A stretch of 64,000 bases of DNA from Trichostrongylus colubriformis (lineage: Eukaryota; Nematoda; Chromadorea; Rhabditida; Trichostrongylidae), in assembly GCA_963978905.1 (NCBI GenBank), contig OZ022258.1, forward strand, positions 35,215,282 to 35,279,281. The letters are read 5' to 3'. Under the pieces are notes generated by a model. That model was not told the origin of the DNA. It was given only the letters and a program-made list of their open reading frames with translations, and searched no databases. The position numbers and the translations under genes were made by a program. This document shows, in pieces, positions 23,443-35,351 of this stretch; within the stretch, counting starts at the first letter, position 1, and the number at the start of each line of letters is the position of its first letter.

Positions 23443-23866
23443 AGTCGAAAAACCGAATAAAAAATAAACGTCAGCCGAATGAAAAAGATTGTAGCAATCT
23501 CGGAGGCTAACCACAACGTATTACTGATACTGTCAAACGATATTGATCGACACCAGTGATCTAATACTGTTGACTATTTCCACTCTCCTGTCTGCGACGA
23601 GTACTATCTGATTAACAACATGCCGCTCTCCAGTATTAAATAGGTAGCTACATAAGTCTTGCGATACTTTCAAAACTTTTCGTGGTTTCGTTGCTTTAGA
23701 TTTTAATCAAGTATTAATTACTAGGCTGACCTAGAGCAATTTTCGGTGATATCCTCAGAATTTATGAGGTGGTTCCGCTCAGCTGTTTATGAGGTGGTCC
23801 GCTAAGTGAGCAGGAAAGCAAGAATCGGCTCAAATCAAAAGCTTCCCATTTGGACGCGTATTTCAC

Positions 23867-24028
23867 AAGTATCTTTAAGATCTCTTGTTGAGAAAACAGT
23901 TGCTAATATTTGTATGCAGTCACTGCGTATGCCAATCCAGCGTAATACACACTGTGTCTCGCTTCTCCATTCGCTTTCGATCAGGCGATACGAAGCATGC
24001 AGTCCATCCATGTCACATGTGGTTCGCA
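23867..24028 (-). CDS. Possible coding exon (boundaries tentative)
   Basis: The acceptor ATTCTGTTCAG is good. The reading frame continues open for 66 codons to a TGA at 23,835 and looks protein-like (contains CDMDGLHASYRLIE and RDLKDT). The donor ACTT|GTGAAA was chosen because it keeps phase with both neighbours; it is weak. An alternative is that this is the end of a separate small gene. The opposite strand is also open here, so coding status is uncertain. Confidence 0.35.
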
Positions 24029-24825
24029 CTGAACAGAATGATATGATATTCTTGCTGGAAAGAGGAACACAAAATAGACACGCGATAGGCAGCAGCAACA
24101 GTTTCTATGCCTATACGGCAGAAGGCAGACCCCTGTATCTCACAGCTCCGAGAAACTGTGATAAGTTTGACTGTTTTACCAAGTGAGTGAATTAAACAAT
24201 GAGAGTCAGCATATGAGTGGACAGCATTTTTGCTGTGCTGTACTTGATTGGCAAAAGGCCTGCAAGGTATTATATATGGATATGAGAGCTGAACACTTCC
24301 TTTCAACCACGAGAAGGTGCATTGCTGGGAAAGTACTGCGATATCGTCTGTATGTAGGGCAATAGTTGGATTCCAGGTCAGATGAAAAATTTTTCAGAGT
24401 TGTACAGCTGCTACCACTGTAAAGACCACTGTTTGTGCTGATCATCTTCGGAGGTTGTCTAACATTTACTCTCACACTTTGGCAAGAAGTTGATTGTCTT
24501 CAAGCGTGGCCATGTATACCAGCTTGTTGCAAAGACGAAGCGAGAAATAAGGAATCGCCGAGAGATATCCAACCATTGAGGCAAGTGTTAGAAGATGACG
24601 GTGACAATATCGTCTATATATTCTCGTTACAGCGTCAGGCCCAGGTCACAGACTTGTAGGGAAACCTAGTCGCAAAAACATGTTTAAAGTCGCACAAAGA
24701 ATTAGCAGTAAAGCTAGAAATTTACCGAAAAGTGGCGCACAGAACTCTCGTCCGAGTTCTGTGGTGGCATGCGAAGGCTACAAAGGGTGAAGGATCTCGG
24801 CCGAAGAAGTCAGTCCGAAATGGGA

Positions 24826-25428
24826 CTCTCAAAGATAGTGATAGGGGTAATGTGGGTGATAAGGAATCCCAAAGGGAGTCATACAGTGAAGAATTACGGG
24901 ACTGAAAGGCCTCTGCATGACGAAATATCCTGCGGAAGGCGTCCCCTTGAGCTGTGGCGGAGGCGGTCTCATCAGGGCAAGCCGCCTTGACCCATGGCAG
25001 CCCGCCTCCTAGCGACGAGCTCTCCCTGACTGGATGGGGTGGGATGAGCCAAGGTGAGCGGCGCGGCTGGAACGATCGGGGCGCGTTTCCGTTGAGAACG
25101 TCGCATACCCTTTCCTAATCAGCTGATTATCTTTTTAGTGGTTTTGATTTAGATGGAACGATGAAACGCCTTTTTAGTTTTTTGTATTGTTTCCTCGCTG
25201 TATTTGCGCACTGATCACTTGGCATGCCAATGGCAGAGTCGTCCGGGCTACCCTTCTCTTGACGTAGTGGCCGTCTACGCCGAGAATCAGTGGTGGGAAT
25301 GGGGTTCTGTTTTTGAGTTTCTGACCATTTAGTTCGTTTTTCTTCATCGTCATATTACTGATCATCTCGCCCGTCATATTCACCACCTTTTTCACATTTT
25401 GTCCGAATTTTCCCTATCACTGCCTTAA
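24826..25428. mobile_element. MITE, family 3 (copy 2)
   Basis: The left end AAAGATAGTGATAGGGGTAA and reverse-complemented right end AAGGCAGTGATAGGG match copy 1 at 13.8 kb. The interior is longer and different, with a GC-rich part near 24,940-25,080. It abuts the RTE fragment. Confidence 0.6.
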
Positions 25429-25432
25429 ATGT

Positions 25433-26595
25433 ACTGTCGCTGACTGCAGTCCGGAGTCCGGAGAGATGGCTGACTCGATGAAAAACAGAATACCCAAGTC
25501 CTATGCCACCATAAAACATGTCGGAAAGTGGCTAAGACAATGGAAATCGGCGATGATATCAAACTGCACTAAAACGGAAGAGACACCAAACGGCGTGGCT
25601 ATAGGCTTACCATGATTCTTCAAAAACTGTGACTCTGCAGTGAACAGGATCAACGACTGAATAATGGGTAAGGTTGGGCAGGAAGGGAAGGGTACCGGAT
25701 AGTGAGCGTCTACGCGCCTCAATCTGGCTGCCCCGAAGTTGCACAAGACGAGTTCTGTCGGAGCCGCGGCGAAGTCATCAAGGAAGCCGCGGAGAATGAC
25801 TACCTCACCATAACGGGCGACCTGAACGATCATGTCAGTAGTGACAGGAAAGGATTACAGAGAGTGCATGGAGGCGTGAGAATCAGGAGAAGAAAGGCTG
25901 AAGGAGAGAAGGCTCTTGACTTGTTACAGTCCACGACATGGCCTCTGTAGTAGGTTCTTTGCGAAAAGAGAAGCTTATAAGGTAGTCTAAAGCATCTTGG
26001 GCTGTCAAACTCAACAGATATCACGGTAGGGATGCATCAAGGATTGTCCCTGCGCCCGCTCCCTTTGCTGCTCACTCTGAATGTGATGGTGAAAGATATC
26101 CAATAGACCACGAGAGCCCATCCTGTATCCAACGACATAGCTGTGGTACCGTACAGTAGGCGAGAACTTTGTGCAAAAGTGCTGAAAAGGCAGGAGAGGC
26201 TGGCATGCGCGAAACCGATAGTGGACTGAAGTAGGGAGACCATTGAAAAGGCAAAAGACTTCCAGTACTTCGGTAGTGATGATCTAGCGGCTGAGAGCAG
26301 GTGTACCAGGCAGTGATGCTTGGATATACGCGGCATGGATAAAGTGGAGGGAGTATACTGGAATTCTGTGCGATCGACGGTGTTCCAGGTTCGAAGCGCA
26401 AGGGAAGCGACCATGTTTAACTCGGAAGAAGTGGTGCAGGGACGTCGCCAAGAGCGACCTGACCGAAGTCGATACCACGGCCAAGGTGCTTCGGATAGGA
26501 ACAAATTGCGACCTTTGTCCGAAACAGCCTTGCGACGGCAAGGGAATAAGGCAGAGGAGAAGAAGATGAAGAAGAAAATATTCAAAAACGTCAAT
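25433..26595 (+). mobile_element. RTE-type LINE fragment (degraded)
   Basis: The plus strand encodes pieces of a non-LTR retrotransposon. First is an APE-type endonuclease with VSVYAPQSGCPEVAQDEF and DYLTITGDLNDHVSSDR (25,702-25,950). Then follow remnants of the reverse transcriptase end and the C-terminal tail (26,030-26,590; contains TNCDLCPKQPCDGKG). The RT core between them is missing. Stops interrupt all parts. The family call is from memory of RTE proteins. Confidence 0.75.
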
Positions 26596-27239
26596 TAAAA
26601 TAATAATTTGTGGGAAAAGTCGCATGTGTGGCAATACTTATGTACAATCCTAATATGTTTACGATAGGTTGGACGCTGGTAACCTCCACCGATTTTTCGA
26701 CAACCAGACCCTAAGCCGCGTTGGGACTGAGCTATGAATTTTTGATGTAAGCACCGCTCATTGGGCTGCGCTTCGCTCACTGAGCGCGAACCTCTTTCAT
26801 GTCTGGTGGGTCACCGCTGATCTTAACCCATCTTTTCTCACCTGTCATTTTTGAATTCCATTGTTATTCTTAGAACATTTCGGTGCAGGCCTCGCCCACC
26901 GTGGTTGAGGCGTGCACCGGAGTGCTTGAACAGTTGTTGTTTTAAGAATTCTGGCACAGATGAGTTCCCATACTTTTTCTTGTGCTATCTGTAATCTCAT
27001 GTTGTTAGCTGCGTTTCACATAAAAGGGAAGCGTGGCTGGCTAGGTTCAAGACGTGAAGTAGTGTTATTTGCTCTATTCGTTCCAGGACATTACATAATG
27101 ATATCCTCGCTTGAGGTCCGCTCTAGCTTGTACACCTCAGGTCCCGGATAAATTCTTTGTTTGCTATTAGGTTGTAAGGAAAGTTTTGGCTGGTTTTTAA
27201 AATTTCAACATCTGGAGATCATAACTCGGCTCAGAGTGC

Positions 27240-27870
27240 ATCTTTTCTCACAGGATAAGAACCTTTCGATTTGCTACACTCTTGGCAACATTATGCATAC
27301 CCAAACTTCTCAATTTGATAAAGGGTTGATGATTTATATGGCGCGAAATGGAAAAAAGTCGACTCCAAATCACCACTCTTCCTGAACCCACTGCTACTGA
27401 AGGAACTGTCCAGATGCTTGGGAAAGTGGGGCTTGGTTAGCGCTAGATCTGGTGAATATGATAGACGAGTGAGGGCTTCAGCCTGCAACTGCTTCAGTTA
27501 CTGGAAGAGGATTTGTAAAAAATTCGCTTGCGCATAACCGCCGTGAGGGGTCACGCGGCACCCATTTTTTGGATTTTTCCAAATCAAGGCTACTTGAGGT
27601 GGTCAACTATGTTTGCTTGTTGAGGTCCAATACTTGTGGACATCCCCTGCAAGTATGGACACTCATCGCTCCCTGCCATTTTAGTTAAAGCGATTTGATT
27701 AATTGGTAATTCAAGCAACGAGTTCTTATTTCTGCACCTGTGAAACCAGAAACTAAGTGAACAATCCAAAGCTTCATCCCCTCCCCTAGCAGTACTCACA
27801 TTAGTGGTCGCCTCTTCTGCGACCCGATTAAAGAAGAGCTCGTGAAGTGAAGTCATCTTAAAAGTGCCAT
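27240..27870 (-). mobile_element. Internally deleted mariner remnant (copy 2)
   Basis: On the minus strand, a mariner helix-turn-helix region (STARGGDEALD, later IVDHLK) is followed within about 140 bp by the C-terminal catalytic block (YSPDLALTKPHFPKHLDS). It matches the copy at 6.49-7.01 kb, including the position of the central deletion. Confidence 0.65.
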
Positions 27871-28013
27871 TTTCGCAGTGCTTTAAAATTTCCCTAATAA
27901 TTCGAAAACCTTATGGCGTTCCAAACAAAACATATGTTTAGATAAAGCAACGTTTGTCCATCTAAGGAGCACAGTGTGTCAGAAAAGCAACCTTCTCACA
28001 CAATCACCTGTAC

Positions 28014-28136
28014 CTGCTGCGAAACCATCTACATAGTTATGGCTTGCACCGTCAACCTCTTTCGATTCGGTGTGAGTGCGCTTTTCCGCTTCAGCTTCAG
28101 GTTCCGTATTCGATTCCGTATTATCGTTTTGTTCCC
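28014..28136 (-). CDS. Acidic linker exon
   Basis: The exon is 123 nt between acceptor TATCAACCAG and donor GCAGCAG|GTACAGG. It takes two bases from the previous codon and leaves one. The peptide is acidic and Thr/Ser-rich (EQNDNTESNTEPEAEAEKR followed by HTESKEVDGASH), typical of a disordered linker. It agrees in phase with 57,566 upstream and with the exon candidates at 24.0 and 21.05 kb downstream. No domain is recognised. Confidence 0.6.
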
Positions 28137-29262
28137 CTGGTTGATAGCATAGGTAAATGAATGGGTGTGGTGAAGTCATTTCTTCTCATTTTTTACTCTT
28201 TTTCTTTTGCTTTTCTTAATTTCAAGGTTCGACGCCCCCATTTTTTCGTGTAGATTGGTACAGCATGGTTCAAAAAACTGGGAAAAGTAAGAATGAAACA
28301 TCCAGGAAGGCTTTCGTCAGCTTCCGTCTCACTTTGGTTATTGAACTTGCCTGGATGCAAGGTACAACTAGCAGGGTCGCATTGTGCAAAGGAAAATGAC
28401 TACCAAATATGTATTTGCAAATATCTTTTGGACCTCTCAGCTCGGTCGTTGGGGTGTACATACAAGCCACACGCAATGTTAACATAAGGCCAAATTGAGA
28501 GTAACCAGGGTTTTGAGGGTAAAAACTGAGTAAGATCATTGAGCTCAAGTCGCGTGGCTACAAGACGTCGACTCACTGAACAGACAACCACTTCTGCGCT
28601 TCTAGTAGGCTTCTTGTACTCTCGCGGTCAAGCTATGGTGCTACTTCGTGAGCTCTAGGATTTCATTAGCTTGAATGAGTTCCATGTGTCTTTGGTGACT
28701 AAAATGACTTATGTTACGACTTAGATTTCACCATTTTCGACGAAATAACTGATTAGAAAGAAGAAATGCGAAAAGAAGCTTTGAGTCGGCTTCGCAACAC
28801 CACTCTCGTAACTTCAACTATCAACAGGAACGAGAAGACGTGAGAGTTGAAGTTCATGATGGGCCACGAAACCACCCTCCGCCTAGCCGACGATGGTGTT
28901 TGAATTGCCGAACAACAAGTAAGCGAAGTGAATATTTGCTGATTTCTGCTGCGAAAAAGGTCGATTTACAGCTGACATAAATCCAACAAAGAGGATGAGG
29001 AAGGGACTAGAATATGGCGCTCCATCCACTGTTTAAGAAAGTCTGAATGCTTCAGCTACGTGTACATAAGTCAGAAAACTAGGGTGAGGAACGACTTGGC
29101 ACCAGGGCTGAGCAGAAGCAAGCAAACTGTTTAAGGGTTATAAAAGAGCACGATGTGTGCAGTAAAAGAGACGAGGTCTATCCTCTTTGGTCCCAACTCT
29201 TTGATCCTGCTTACCTTCCTCCCTTGATAACGCCTATAGATGTGTTCCCTGCGTAGATGGTA

Positions 29263-29715
29263 TATGACAGTTTGCTCGTGCTATAGTGTCTGCCACGCGG
29301 GTCTTGATATGTCTGCTCGAAGAGTCGATAGAAATACCGTTTCAAACTTGGGTAATTAAACAATGGAAAAATGTTGTATAAGTATTAAGAAGCTGAATGA
29401 GGAAATAAAGAGAGAGGAGCGGACGCAGCCGCCCAAGACGGAGCAAGAGGAAGATAACTGTTATACAATGAGCATCGTCCTGTATTTATACGTCTAGAAT
29501 GGGAAGAGCGAGCTGACTGTAGATGAAGCTGGTGATAGACAATGTTGACCTTTCGGAGCAGCTCGATCAGCCAGCAGATAACGAAAGTGAAAGTTACAAT
29601 GATTAGTCATCGCTTAAGAAAGGAAAAGAGATGATTACAAGGAAACATACAATACATGGGAATTGTACATACAATCGAAAGAAAAGGTAGTAAAAGATAG
29701 AGGGAATCCTCTATA
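29263..29715 (-). repeat. BEL 3' LTR
   Basis: The 453-bp partner of the 5' LTR, preceded on the element's strand by the purine tract GGGGGAG. Its outer flank (GTAGATGGTA) does not match the flank of the 5' LTR. Confidence 0.85.
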
Positions 29716-29896
29716 CTCCCCCGGCCACAAAGAAACAAGAGATACATCGAGAGATTCTTCAAAGAAAAAGATCACTGCGATCATCTCGCTCTTCTTCAGT
29801 GTCGACTATGATCACGATGGCGTGGTGTCTTGGAAGTGTGGTAGTCGTTCCTTGTGTCGTGTCCACGTCTCGCGTCGTCATCTTCTCGACGTCTCT

Positions 29897-30982
29897 TCAC
29901 GTTGCTTGGCGAATCGTCACGTGTTCGTCCGCTGTCGTCGCGCCGTCAACTCGTGGTCCTCGTCCGGTGTCATCGTGTCGATCGTCTCGCTGTCGTTTTG
30001 TCGCTACCGGTCGATCATCCCGTACTTGCCGCATCGTGTCGCTGTAGCGCTCATCTCGTGTGCGTCTTGAGTCATCCACGGGTTCCTCTTGAGCTCGCTT
30101 TTGATCCTTGGGGCGATCCTCCCGTGTGTGCTTGAAGTCGTCGGAGTGATCATCGCGAACTCGTCGGGGGTCGTTTTGGCGTCTGGGGTCGTCGGAACGA
30201 TCCTCTTGAATCCGTTTGGCATCGTCAGGGCGTCTGGGGTCGTCGAGACGATCTTCTAGGTTCTGTCGGTCCGTGGACTCAGCCTGCGTGTTTGCCAAAG
30301 GAAGTCGATGTTCCAATGCATCAAAACGACCGTGGAGTTGGTTGAGGTCGAATGTTAGTTTCTAAATGTCCGGTAGAGGGATTCCTGCGCGTAGCTGTTT
30401 GATTTCGTTTTCGATTTCCTCAAGGCGAATTCCCTGTACGATGTTGCCGGAACTCAGTGCTTCTGTGGTGGCTGCTTTTTGTGCTTTTTCATCCACAAGT
30501 GACATGGTGTCGGCAATGACCTTCAACAATGGTGTGACTTGCTTGATTTCCGATAGAATTTCCTTCATTTGTGCGGCGGTCTGCTCCTGGTGTTTTTTCA
30601 CTTGCTGTTCTAACGCCTGTATGCATTGTAGAGCGTCTGAAGAGGAGACCGTCGCAGGCGCGAACTGATCGGCTTTGCTGGCCGCGAGCATGAGCATCTT
30701 GCCTCCCTGCTGCAGAAGATCTTTCAGCAAAGTTCCTGAGGTGTGAGATTTCGCGATCATCGTAGCATCGAGACTTTCTTCTGACGTGACATCACTGGAG
30801 CCTTTTCTCGAGGTATCAGCGGCGCTTGGCGTCTCCTTGCTAGTCGTCGCTAGTTTCGAAGTGGCGGGAGTAGGGCTAGGAGTTGGCTTTGTTGGCTGCT
30901 TTGCTGCTGCTGTGGCTTTCTTCGACTTGTTCGTGATTTCGTTTACTGCAGCAGGCATTTTCGGGGAGGTGTTCTTGTCCAT
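29897..30982 (-). CDS. Extra ORF 3' of env in the BEL element (one in-frame stop)
   Basis: From ATG 30,982 (context GCCATGG) a single frame runs 362 codons to 29,897, interrupted only by TAG at 30,362-30,364. The N-terminal 75 residues are Lys/Thr/Pro/Ala-rich and basic. Next comes a coiled-coil-like stretch (ALEQQVKKHQEQTAAQMKEI), the stop, a second helical stretch, and finally about 100 residues of degenerate charged repeats (DDPRRPDDAKRIQEDRS type). I know of no BEL protein at this position. It could be an acquired accessory gene or a captured host fragment. Confidence 0.65.
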
Positions 30983-31139
30983 GGCTAAACAATACTATTA
31001 TGATGTTATTTACAACGCTATGTACATGGATATTGCATGCGACACAGATCAAGCAACAGTTCGTTCAAAGCTGTTTTTTCGGATGCTGGTTGCGAGAGCA
31101 TCTGCGGAAGACTAATGTCGAGACTTTCTTCTGTATCCA

Positions 31140-33436
31140 TCAGGCGATGCGAACGAACGTGCAAAGTACCCCGAAGAAAATCCGCCCAGCTCCTCGCAAG
31201 AGCTTAATACCGCATGTCCACAGAAATATGTAACCGATCACCAGAGCGAGAATGAATCCCACAGCTACGAGGTTGATCGTCTTGTACCATGACAGCATTA
31301 CATCGGCAATGTGAAGAAAGTCGGGAAAGACCATCTCATCGTAGACATTGCTTTCACCGTTGATTACTCGCATCGCCGATCCATGAATGGTTTGCGTCTG
31401 AAGAATCCCCGTGATTTCAAATGTGGTATTTGTAGCTTCACGTGAGACTTCGCAAATCTGTCTCACCCGAGAGGTTTGGAAACGCAGGAGCAGTGCTGAC
31501 GTTGCTCCCTCACGGTTACACGGTATGGTGAAATATTGGTTGCCGCATTTGATCGACGCCATCGTGTTTTCTCCTTCGGTATGACACGACACACTTGCCT
31601 GTGCAGCCTGTGGACAGTTGTAGCATCCTTGCAACGCTGAGTTGTCTACTCTGCAGACAGAGTCCGTTTGTTTCGTGATGATCTTGTCGAAATTTCCCTT
31701 GATATGTACGAGAAGTTCGGCTGTAATGAATGAAGGGATTGTTGCGGACACTGTAGTGGGATCAGTGTCGTCCTGTCGGAAGGTGATCCATGTTCGACGA
31801 GCAGGCAGACGATTCTCCACTTCCTTTGCGAAGCTTCGGTCACATTGAGGTCTGTACATGCACAACTGATCCTGTTCTGTGCTGGTTTGCAATCGCAGGA
31901 GGGGTTGACGGAACAGTTGAACGAGAGTGCCGTTTCTCTCGAATCACAGACGAGGTTCGGTGTTCTGTCGTGTCTCCAAATTGCGAGGTGTGATCCGTCG
32001 CTTATGAACGTGGAGTCCAAATCTGGTGTCTGGAGCATTGTTACAGCGCCCAGAGTGATGCTCATTCCATCGATTTTGAATGGTATGGTATGGTATGGAT
32101 TTTGAATGGCAGTAGAGCGATTTCGTAGTTTTGAACTCGTTGTCCGGAAATGGTGGTAATCTTCATGTGGAAACGTTTGTTCCATTGTCGACACTTGAAG
32201 TTTTCATAGACCTTTTCGTCAGTTGGTACATTGAATATGCTGTAGAAAAGGCAGCCACTGCTTAGGTAAAAACATCCACAGCCTGGGCCGCCACAGCCTT
32301 CTACACATCGAGTGATACCCGGATAGCTGTTACCTTCTTGTAGCTCGGGAATCATCGCAGTGGTGTTGATCGTTGCACATTTCTCATTGACGCAAGATCC
32401 CGAATGTGCACAGCGTTTCGAGTCGAAAACCCTTTGTACCGTGTTCCGGGTGAACAAGATGTCGTCTCTTAAGCAAGTCATTTGGAGTTTGTTCCACTGA
32501 ATTCGTATCTCTTTGACGAGCGTCTGGCTGTGTAGTAGGCGAATGCAAGCATCTTGGTGGAAGCTGTTGAGCTTGAAGATCGCCGAGGTTTCGAAGATGC
32601 ACTCCTTCCTTCCTGCTGAAGAGAAGAGACATATTGTCGTTTGCTGTGGATAGACGTCCACGTTTTGGCAACCATGTACGTAGACAGAGAACAAGGAGAG
32701 TATCCTCACTATCACCACCAGTGGTGCGCCGGTGCATACCACTAGTCGCCCGGTGCCTATGAGGCAACAGAACATTATTTCGGCCAATATGCGGCATGGT
32801 TTGCCAATCACGACCGGAACATAGCACAACATATATATATATCACAGCAATAGTGATGTAGAAGACAATGGCGCTGACAACGATGACTGTATGAGGTGAA
32901 CATTTCGGGTTAAAGACGTTCGCTGTGCAGAACCAACAGCGCACGTTGTCGCAGAATGAGACAGGTGGGCCAACAGTGTCGAGCATGGTGATAAATTCCC
33001 CGTCGGATGTCTTCCATTGAACATGATGTTGGTGTAGTGTCACTTCCGGCGGGAATAGCACCGTTTCGTTTGCTTGCGGATTGTCCTTCACTTGACAATG
33101 GTTCTCCGCGCACAATTCGTAACGGCGTACGTTGTGCGACGTGAGATGTACTCCTCCTGAGACGCAAGTTAAGTGTCCCTGGATTGGCGAAGAAGTAGTC
33201 GTCGTTTGTGTCGCTATTGCGTTGTGTGCGAGAAGAATCGTCATGAGTAGAGGAAGAATGCTGGTAGTCGTCAGATGAAGAAAGGATGGTCGTGATGTGA
33301 TCCTCCTGGCACGTAGTCGCAGATTGTACCGCGGCCTGTGGACCACCATGGTCCTCCTCTTCGTCGGGATTCCTCCTCTCTTCGATCTGACGATCAGGTG
33401 CGAATGTTGCTGTTTTACAGCCGTCTTCCAATTCAA
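31140..33436 (-). pseudogene. BEL env-like glycoprotein gene, broken
   Basis: It overlaps the end of pol in another frame. Four overlapping pieces (33,436-32,384; 32,832-32,062; 32,194-31,646; 31,892-31,140) show at least three frame breaks. In order: a hydrophobic signal-like segment, a Cys-rich domain, a membrane span, a second Cys-rich domain containing GCGGPGCGCFY, and a C-terminal membrane anchor (INLVAVGFILALVIGYIF). The Cys pattern resembles the phlebovirus Gc (class II fusion) domain known from nematode BEL/Cer env genes. As broken it cannot give a full protein. Confidence 0.7.
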
Positions 33437-33551
33437 GAGGGATGAGCAAATTCACTGGTCGGCGTATCGTTCGTCCACTGGGTAATCGCAATTCGGCTTC
33501 TCGTACGACCCCGTTGGAGGAAGTGTTGAGCTTCGTTATTCTACCCATTTT

Positions 33552-35183
33552 TCATGTGTTTCGAGGCATGACTGCTTTGGAGATGAGGACGACTGTTCCT
33601 ACGGAAGGAACCTTGTTGGTAGTGCGCCGGTTGTCTATTTGCAGTTTGTGCGATTCCCTGAAGCTCGTCAGGTACTCTTGGCTCCAGATTTTCCAGAAAC
33701 GCTCTGTCAGCTGATGGCTCTGTGTGAGCGCTTGCTCTGCTTGCTGTCGAGTTCGCAGTTGTGCAGCTTCTTCTGGTGGTAGATATGTGGAGTCTTCTTG
33801 ATTTGAGCCAATAGATTCAAACGGGTAAGTGATAACCATGTCGCGTTGTATGAAATCTATTGGTCGGAGTGCAGGCGTATCTTCCCACTTCTCTTCTTGG
33901 TAGGTTAGCGGCCGGCTATTGAGACTTCCTTCTATTTCCACAAGAAGAGTATGCATTGTCTCCTGTGTCGGGACTGTCCGTTGCATGACCTTGTAAAGGC
34001 TGTGTTTGATCGACTTAATGAGCCGCTCGTAAAGAGCTCCCTGCCACGGAGCAAATGGCGTGATTGTCTTCCACACAATTCCTTTCACGGCCATTGTTTG
34101 CGCGAGCGAAACATCATTGATCACTGGAAGCACTGCATCGCGAAGAATCTGCTCCGCGAGTAGGAAGTTAGGTCCATTGTCGGAGGTCACGCTTGCTGGT
34201 ACACCTCGTCGAGCAAAAAATCTCCTCAGCGCATTCAACAGTTGGTCCGTTGTCATATCTGGAACCATTTCAAGATGGATCAGTCGTGTGGTTGCACATG
34301 TCAGGATGATTCCGTAGATTTTCACGACTTCGTCGGTCCGTTTGGCAGAAAGTGGTCCAAAGTAATCGATTCCGACGTGTTTAAATGGTCGTGAGCGTCT
34401 AACCCGTTGTTCTGGCATGTCGTCCATGTCCGGGTACCTGTACGGAAGGTTGTTCATCTTCTGACATGGAACGCATTGTCTGATGATGGTACGCGTCATC
34501 TGTCGGAGCTTGGGTATTTAGAATCGTTCCCTCTTTCTTGCCATTGTGTGACTTATTCCACAATGCAGTGGAGAGTGCGCCTCCTCTATTACCAATCGGG
34601 CAAAGTCCGTTTTGGTAGCGAGCAGGATAGGGTGACGAGTTTGCGTTGGGAGGTTTGAATTCCCTATCCGCCCTTGACATCGAAGGATTCCTCGATCGTC
34701 CTCCCTGAGCTTCCGCTGTTTCAGCCGCAGGAGTGATGGTGGAGGGAAGTAGATTTCCTGATGGTTGCGAGCAATAGTAATCATAGCGTTCTCTCTTTCT
34801 TCTGCCGTTATGTATGGCAACGATTCCGCTGCTTTTATTTCGGGAATGCTCTTGGTGACTCGTTCTTGAAGTTCCTTATTCGAGTTCGCAAGTGTTGCCT
34901 TAATAAAACGCAGAACTAGCGCAGCCACTTTGAGCGCACACGAGAGTTTGCTATAGCGTTGCAAGTCGAGCAGTTCGGAGGGACCTTCTTTTGACTCTGC
35001 TGCCATGACAAAGGTTTCCTCCTCATCGATGTCATCTGCGAGTGAATACACTTTGCACTCCTTGGGCCACTCTTCTTTCTTTCGTCTCAGAAAATCGGGT
35101 CCTGTCCACCACAGGTGCGATCGGAATTCCTTTTTTGTCAGTCCTCTTGTTGCGCAGTCCGCGGGATTATCCGAGGTGTTCAC
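33552..35183 (-). pseudogene. BEL integrase region
   Basis: A linker frame at 35,183-34,518 (NTSDNPADCATRGLT, typical of Pao RNase H end; HCGISHTMA start of the zinc domain) shifts to 34,499-33,552, the catalytic core. The core has Asp in VGIDYFGPL, Asp in VTSDNGPNF and Glu in GALYERLIKS, the three catalytic acids. The C-terminal DNA-binding part lies in a further frame at 33,548 (ELRLPSGRTIRRPVNLLIPL). Confidence 0.85.
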
Positions 35184-35351
35184 ATATCAGAATTGCAGTG
35201 GTGCAGTGAATTCGTTCACCAGTCGTCGAATCTCACGAACTCGGTTCTTTACCAGAACCCCCGCTGAAATGTGGACTGGCAAGGTTGTTGTCCAACTGAG
35301 AGCGATTTCCGAATCAGAAAGGATGGTTACATCTTGGGTGATGCAGCGCTC

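Noticed and set aside
23806..24186. 126-codon plus-strand frame
   Set aside because: No motif or splice support; the minus strand over the same bases has a good acceptor and a more protein-like frame.
26037..26634. Long minus-strand frames of 109-185 codons
   Set aside because: They are antisense to the RTE LINE fragment, whose plus strand carries the recognisable motifs.
30366..30668. Plus-strand frames across the BEL element (also 34.0-38.5 kb)
   Set aside because: They mirror the minus-strand gag, pol, env and accessory frames.
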